A DNA stretch of 5,738 nucleotides from positions 1 to 5,738 of the forward strand of contig CALKCV010000548.1 in the NCBI GenBank assembly GCA_938083405.1, read 5' to 3'. The notes below the pieces were generated by a model. The model was given only the letters and a program-made list of their open reading frames with translations. It made no database searches and had not been told where the DNA came from. This document shows, piece by piece, positions 4,454 through 5,738 of this stretch (its first letter is position 1; each line of letters opens with the position of its first letter). Source of the stretch: an uncultured Microcoleaceae cyanobacterium (GTDB taxonomy: Bacteria; Cyanobacteriota; Cyanobacteriia; Cyanobacteriales; Microcoleaceae). The position numbers were made by a program, and so were the translations under genes.

Positions 4454-5738
4454 ATGACAAACTCTCCAGTATCTCGTATTCGTAACTTTTCCATAATTGC
4501 CCACATCGACCACGGCAAATCGACCCTCGCCGATCGCCTCTTGCAAGCGACAGGCACCGTAGGCGATCGGGACATGAAAGAGCAATTTCTAGACACCATG
4601 GACCTAGAGAGGGAGCGCGGCATTACCATCAAACTCCAAGCGGCCCGGATGAATTATAAAGCTAAAGACGGTCAAGACTACATACTAAACCTGATCGACA
4701 CCCCCGGTCATGTGGACTTTTCCTACGAAGTGTCGCGATCGCTGGCAGCTTGCGAAGGAGCCTTGCTCGTAGTAGATGCTTCCCAAGGAGTAGAAGCCCA
4801 AACTCTAGCCAACGTCTATCTCGCCCTGGAACACGACTTAGAAATAATCCCAGTTTTGAATAAAATCGACCTCCCCGGGGCCGAACCAGAGCGAATCAAA
4901 AACGAAATAGAAGAAATCATCGGCCTAGACTGTTCTGGAGCCATCTTAGCATCGGCCAAAGAGGGCCTCGGCATCGACGAAATCCTCGAATCAATCGTCG
5001 AGCTAGTGCCGCCACCGCGAGATACCATCTCAGAACCATTGCGGGCCTTAATCTTTGACAGTTACTACGACGCCTATCGCGGGGTAGTAGTCTATTTCCG
5101 AGTGATGGACGGGAGCGTAAAAAAAGGCGATCGCGTCCGCCTCATGGCATCGGGGAAAGAATACGTCCTAGACGAACTCGGAGTCCTCTCCCCCACCCAA
5201 AAACCAGTCGAAGAACTCCACGCCGGCGAAGTAGGTTATTTCTCAGCGGCCATCAAAGCAGTAGAAGATGCCCGGGTGGGAGATACCATAACTCAGGCTA
5301 AAGCACAAGCAGCCGAAGCTTTACCCGGCTACACCGAAGCCAAAGCAATGGTATTCTGCGGCCTCTTTCCCACCGATGCCGACCAATTCCCCGACCTGCG
5401 CGAAGCCCTCGACAAGCTCAAACTCAACGATGCAGCCCTCTCCTACGAACCAGAAACCTCAAGCGCCATGGGATTTGGTTTTCGCTGCGGCTTCTTGGGT
5501 TTGCTGCACATGGAAATCGTCCAAGAACGTCTCGAACGAGAATACAACCTCGATTTAATCGTCACTTCTCCTTCCGTGGTCTATCGAGTTACTGGTAACA
5601 AGGGCGAAGTTACAACCGTAGATAATCCCAGTCAGCTACCAGACCCCAACCACCGGGAAAAAATCGAAGAACCCTACGTTCGGGTCGAAATGATTACCCC
5701 AGAACAATTTGTCGGGACTCTAATGGAATTGGGACAAA
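4454..5738 (+). CDS. lepA: Elongation factor 4 (LepA), 5' part
   Basis: LepA/EF4 is a ribosome-associated translational GTPase with a role in initiation or back-translocation. The window carries 428 of about 600 codons and the gene runs off the right end. GTPase motifs are complete: AHIDHGKST (P-loop, 16-24), RGITIK (55-60), DTPGH (82-86), NKID (136-139) and SAK (167-169). The beta-barrel domain (roughly 190-290) and EF-G-like domain III follow, and the LepA-typical GFRCGFLGLLHMEI block lies at about 338-351. The C-terminal LepA domain is beyond the window. The start is ATG at 4454, matching the usual short N-terminus before RIRNFSIIAHIDHG. There is no Shine-Dalgarno sequence, only a run of nine A (4441-4449) upstream. 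The frame is clean, with one HIP1 in codons near 4735 and another at 5127. Confidence 0.97.
   Translation, partial: MTNSPVSRIRNFSIIAHIDHGKSTLADRLLQATGTVGDRDMKEQFLDTMDLERERGITIKLQAARMNYKAKDGQDYILNLIDTPGHVDFSYEVSRSLAACEGALLVVDASQGVEAQTLANVYLALEHDLEIIPVLNKIDLPGAEPERIKNEIEEIIGLDCSGAILASAKEGLGIDEILESIVELVPPPRDTISEPLRALIFDSYYDAYRGVVVYFRVMDGSVKKGDRVRLMASGKEYVLDELGVLSPTQKPVEELHAGEVGYFSAAIKAVEDARVGDTITQAKAQAAEALPGYTEAKAMVFCGLFPTDADQFPDLREALDKLKLNDAALSYEPETSSAMGFGFRCGFLGLLHMEIVQERLEREYNLDLIVTSPSVVYRVTGNKGEVTTVDNPSQLPDPNHREKIEEPYVRVEMITPEQFVGTLMELGQ

Noticed and set aside
4385..5028. Minus-strand ORFs of 65-70 codons across the lepA start region
   Set aside because: They are antisense to the unmistakable lepA frame and its promoter, with no recognisable protein content.
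5376..5558. Plus-strand 60-codon ORF inside lepA
   Set aside because: It is in a different frame from lepA, with composition typical of a shifted frame.

Overview
The window looks like chromosomal DNA from a cyanobacterium, most likely a filamentous, Oscillatoria/Microcoleus-like one. Evidence: six perfect HIP1 octamers (GCGATCGC at 492, 741, 3736, 3767, 4735 and 5127); several copies of a self-complementary AGAAACCCGGTTTCT repeat; three different 7-nt tandem arrays of the STRR type known from filamentous cyanobacteria; and protein families typical of the phylum (DUF3143, a membrane-anchored J-domain protein). The genus assignment is inference.

Layout. Positions 1-38 hold a perfect inverted repeat. 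On the minus strand, a J-domain membrane protein (928-341) is followed 7 nt later by a DUF3143 protein (333-61); the two look like an operon. After a 260-nt gap comes a minus-strand ClC chloride channel/transporter gene (2698-1190). An in-frame TAG interrupts it exactly in the gating-glutamate motif, where GxEGP is expected and G-stop-AAP is read. About 550 nt of repeat-rich non-coding DNA follow: a 111-bp MITE-like element with 11/12-matching terminal inverted repeats and a perfect 8-bp target duplication, then three more copies of the AGAAACCCGG repeat.

The middle (3247-3686, plus strand) is the wreck of a toxin-antitoxin pair: a Phd/YefM-like antitoxin with a frameshift, and a VapC-like PIN toxin that lacks a start codon, is out of frame with itself and has lost its central half. 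Facing it on the minus strand is a small intact ribbon-helix-helix gene (4021-3794) with a good Shine-Dalgarno sequence and its own terminator, but no toxin partner beside it. The last part holds the first 428 codons of lepA (elongation factor 4), read rightward behind an extended -10 promoter and running off the window end.

Taken together, this is two housekeeping segments (J-domain/DUF3143 and lepA) flanking an eroding accessory stretch: a broken ion transporter, a MITE insertion, heptamer arrays and a dead toxin-antitoxin module. I do not see an evident new multi-gene system. The most notable observations are the position of the ClC stop codon, the MITE with its reconstructable empty site, and the heptamer array that supplies the ClC stop codon.
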